Positions 63,168 to 64,000 of a DNA stretch of 64,000 bases are shown piece after piece. Numbering within the stretch: position 1 is the stretch's first letter; every line of letters begins with the position of its first letter. The notes under the pieces were generated by a model, which saw nothing but the letters and a program-made list of their open reading frames with translations, did not search any database and was not told the DNA's origin. The translations under genes were made by a program, and so were the position numbers. The DNA is from Bacteroidota bacterium (lineage in GTDB: Bacteria > Bacteroidota > Bacteroidia > Chitinophagales > Chitinophagaceae): NCBI GenBank assembly GCA_018266575.1, contig JAFEAE010000015.1, positions 1 to 64,000 on the forward strand, in the 5' to 3' direction.

Positions 63168-63273
63168 GATGAATAGTGAATGGTGAATGGTCAATCAGAA
63201 AGCCTTAATTTCATACAAATTATTTGCTACTCAAAATTTACTATTGTCCATTCACCATTGACAATTCACCATT
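63168..63273 (+). repeat. Word-repeat hairpin before ftcD
   Basis: The arm GAATAGTGAATGGTGAATGG and on (63170-63195) is an imperfect reverse complement of CCATTCACCATTGACAATTC and on (63248-63273). The stem ends right before the ftcD ATG. Confidence 0.65.
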
Positions 63274-64000
63274 ATGCAACAGATCATCGAATGTGTCCCT
63301 AATTTCAGCGAAGGCGTTGATTTAAATATCATCAAACAAATCACAAACGAAATTGAATCAATTGAGGGATCCCGCCTATTAAATGTTGATCCGGGAAAAG
63401 CTACAAACCGAACGGTGGTAACTTTTGTCGGCGACCCGAAAGCCGTTGTGGAAGCGGCTTTTCATGCAATTAAAAAAGCCGGTGAACTGATTGACATGAG
63501 CAAACACAAAGGCGAACATCCACGAATGGGCGCAACAGATGTTTGCCCGTTGATCCCTATTGCTAATATTTCCATGGAAGAAACGGCGAAGTATGCGCAG
63601 CAACTGGCAAAAAGAGTAGGCGAAGAATTGAACATCCCTGTTTATTTATATGAAGCCGCACAGCCGGATAAAAGCCGTAGCAATTTATCGGTTATACGTG
63701 CAGGTGAGTATGAAGGCTTTTTCAAAAAAATAAAATTACCTGAGTGGAAGCCGGATTTCGGCCCTGCTGAATTTGATGCAAAACGCGGCGGAACAGTTAT
63801 TGGTGCACGGGATTTTTTAGTAGCATATAACGTTAACTTAAATACAACTTCGGTTCGTCGTGCCAATGCAATTGCATTTGATGTCCGTGAAGCAGGACGT
63901 GTTAAAAAAATAAATAACAAAACAGTTTTGGATGAAAACGGGAAACCCGTTCATATTCCGGGAAGCCTGAAAAGTGTAAAAGCTATCGGGTGGTATATTG
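63274..64000 (+). CDS. ftcD: Glutamate formimidoyltransferase, 3' end outside window
   Basis: About 242 codons visible from ATG at 63274. QQIIECVPNFSEGVDLNIIK and the later KHKGEHPRMGATDVCPLIPI, YLYEAAQPDKSRSNLSVIR and GPAEFDAKRGGTVIGARDFL V identify formiminotransferase. It moves the formimino group of N-formiminoglutamate, the product of HutI, to tetrahydrofolate. Whether a cyclodeaminase domain follows is unknown. Confidence 0.95.
   Translation, partial: MQQIIECVPNFSEGVDLNIIKQITNEIESIEGSRLLNVDPGKATNRTVVTFVGDPKAVVEAAFHAIKKAGELIDMSKHKGEHPRMGATDVCPLIPIANISMEETAKYAQQLAKRVGEELNIPVYLYEAAQPDKSRSNLSVIRAGEYEGFFKKIKLPEWKPDFGPAEFDAKRGGTVIGARDFLVAYNVNLNTTSVRRANAIAFDVREAGRVKKINNKTVLDENGKPVHIPGSLKSVKAIGWYI

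Noticed and set aside
1-64000. tRNA, rRNA and riboswitch genes
   Set aside because: I looked for cloverleaf arms, CCA ends and known riboswitch cores in the gaps and saw none I could support; a covariance-model search would be decisive.

Overview
The window is chromosomal DNA from a member of the Bacteroidota, most likely a Chitinophagaceae-like relative. The evidence is low GC, type IX secretion (T9SS) C-terminal sorting domains, a TonB receptor with a carboxypeptidase-like N-domain, many signal peptides ending in Ala-Gln, promoters of the TAnnTTTG type, almost no Shine-Dalgarno sequences, and intergenic spaces filled with short 'word' repeats typical of this group. I see no rRNA, tRNA, CRISPR array, phage or intact insertion sequence.

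Layout. 1-1100 (-): truncated DUF5009-type membrane acyltransferase. 1175-8639 (+): a complete tryptophan operon trpE-G-D-C-F-B-A, preceded by a clear attenuator: a 20-residue leader peptide with three consecutive Trp codons, an antiterminator pairing and an intrinsic terminator. It runs with no visible terminator into late histidine genes hisH, hisA, a LysE-family exporter, hisF, a secreted nucleoside hydrolase, hisIE and a TlpA-like thioredoxin, closing at a terminator near 14.93 kb. 15-27 kb: mostly minus-strand housekeeping and envelope genes (DUF2911/TPR, pdxJ, an orphan T9SS tail, a TonB receptor, a TPR-rpe-methyltransferase operon, a Tat-exported HisC-like aminotransferase, YfcE phosphoesterase, Nudix). 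27.5-34.6 kb (+): hmgA, then infA-rpmJ-rpsM-rpsK-rpsD-rpoA-rplQ and carA. 34.7-43.7 kb: T9SS cargo, aroQ, PpiC, a YwqK-like protein and a lipoprotein bracketed by a duplicated gene tail, icd, a Crp-family regulator, and the mntR-mntH unit with a palindromic operator. 43.8-57.1 kb: a lipoprotein, a glucan-phosphorylase homologue without its PLP lysine, a frameshifted DUF4139 gene with an inserted TonB-plug-like segment, a flotillin, FKBP, a thioesterase, DUF4197, an MBL hydrolase, a carboxypeptidase-like protein and MFS. 57.2-64 kb: another MBL hydrolase, a ThuA-like protein, small hotdog/YciI proteins, and histidine degradation (hutI, antiporter, truncated ftcD).

The genes most clearly working together are the trp set (chorismate to tryptophan, with attenuation on charged tRNA-Trp), the his set (IGP synthase HisHF with HisA and HisIE), the mntR/mntH pair, the translation/RNA polymerase alpha cluster, and hutI/ftcD.

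The least explained feature is the repeat landscape. One dispersed intergenic family (eight copies, A-H) has an internal site that is empty in some copies and holds a palindrome in others. Many gene borders carry long imperfect hairpins built from degenerate 7-12 nt tandem words. The same words intrude in frame into trpE, trpG, trpC and hisH.
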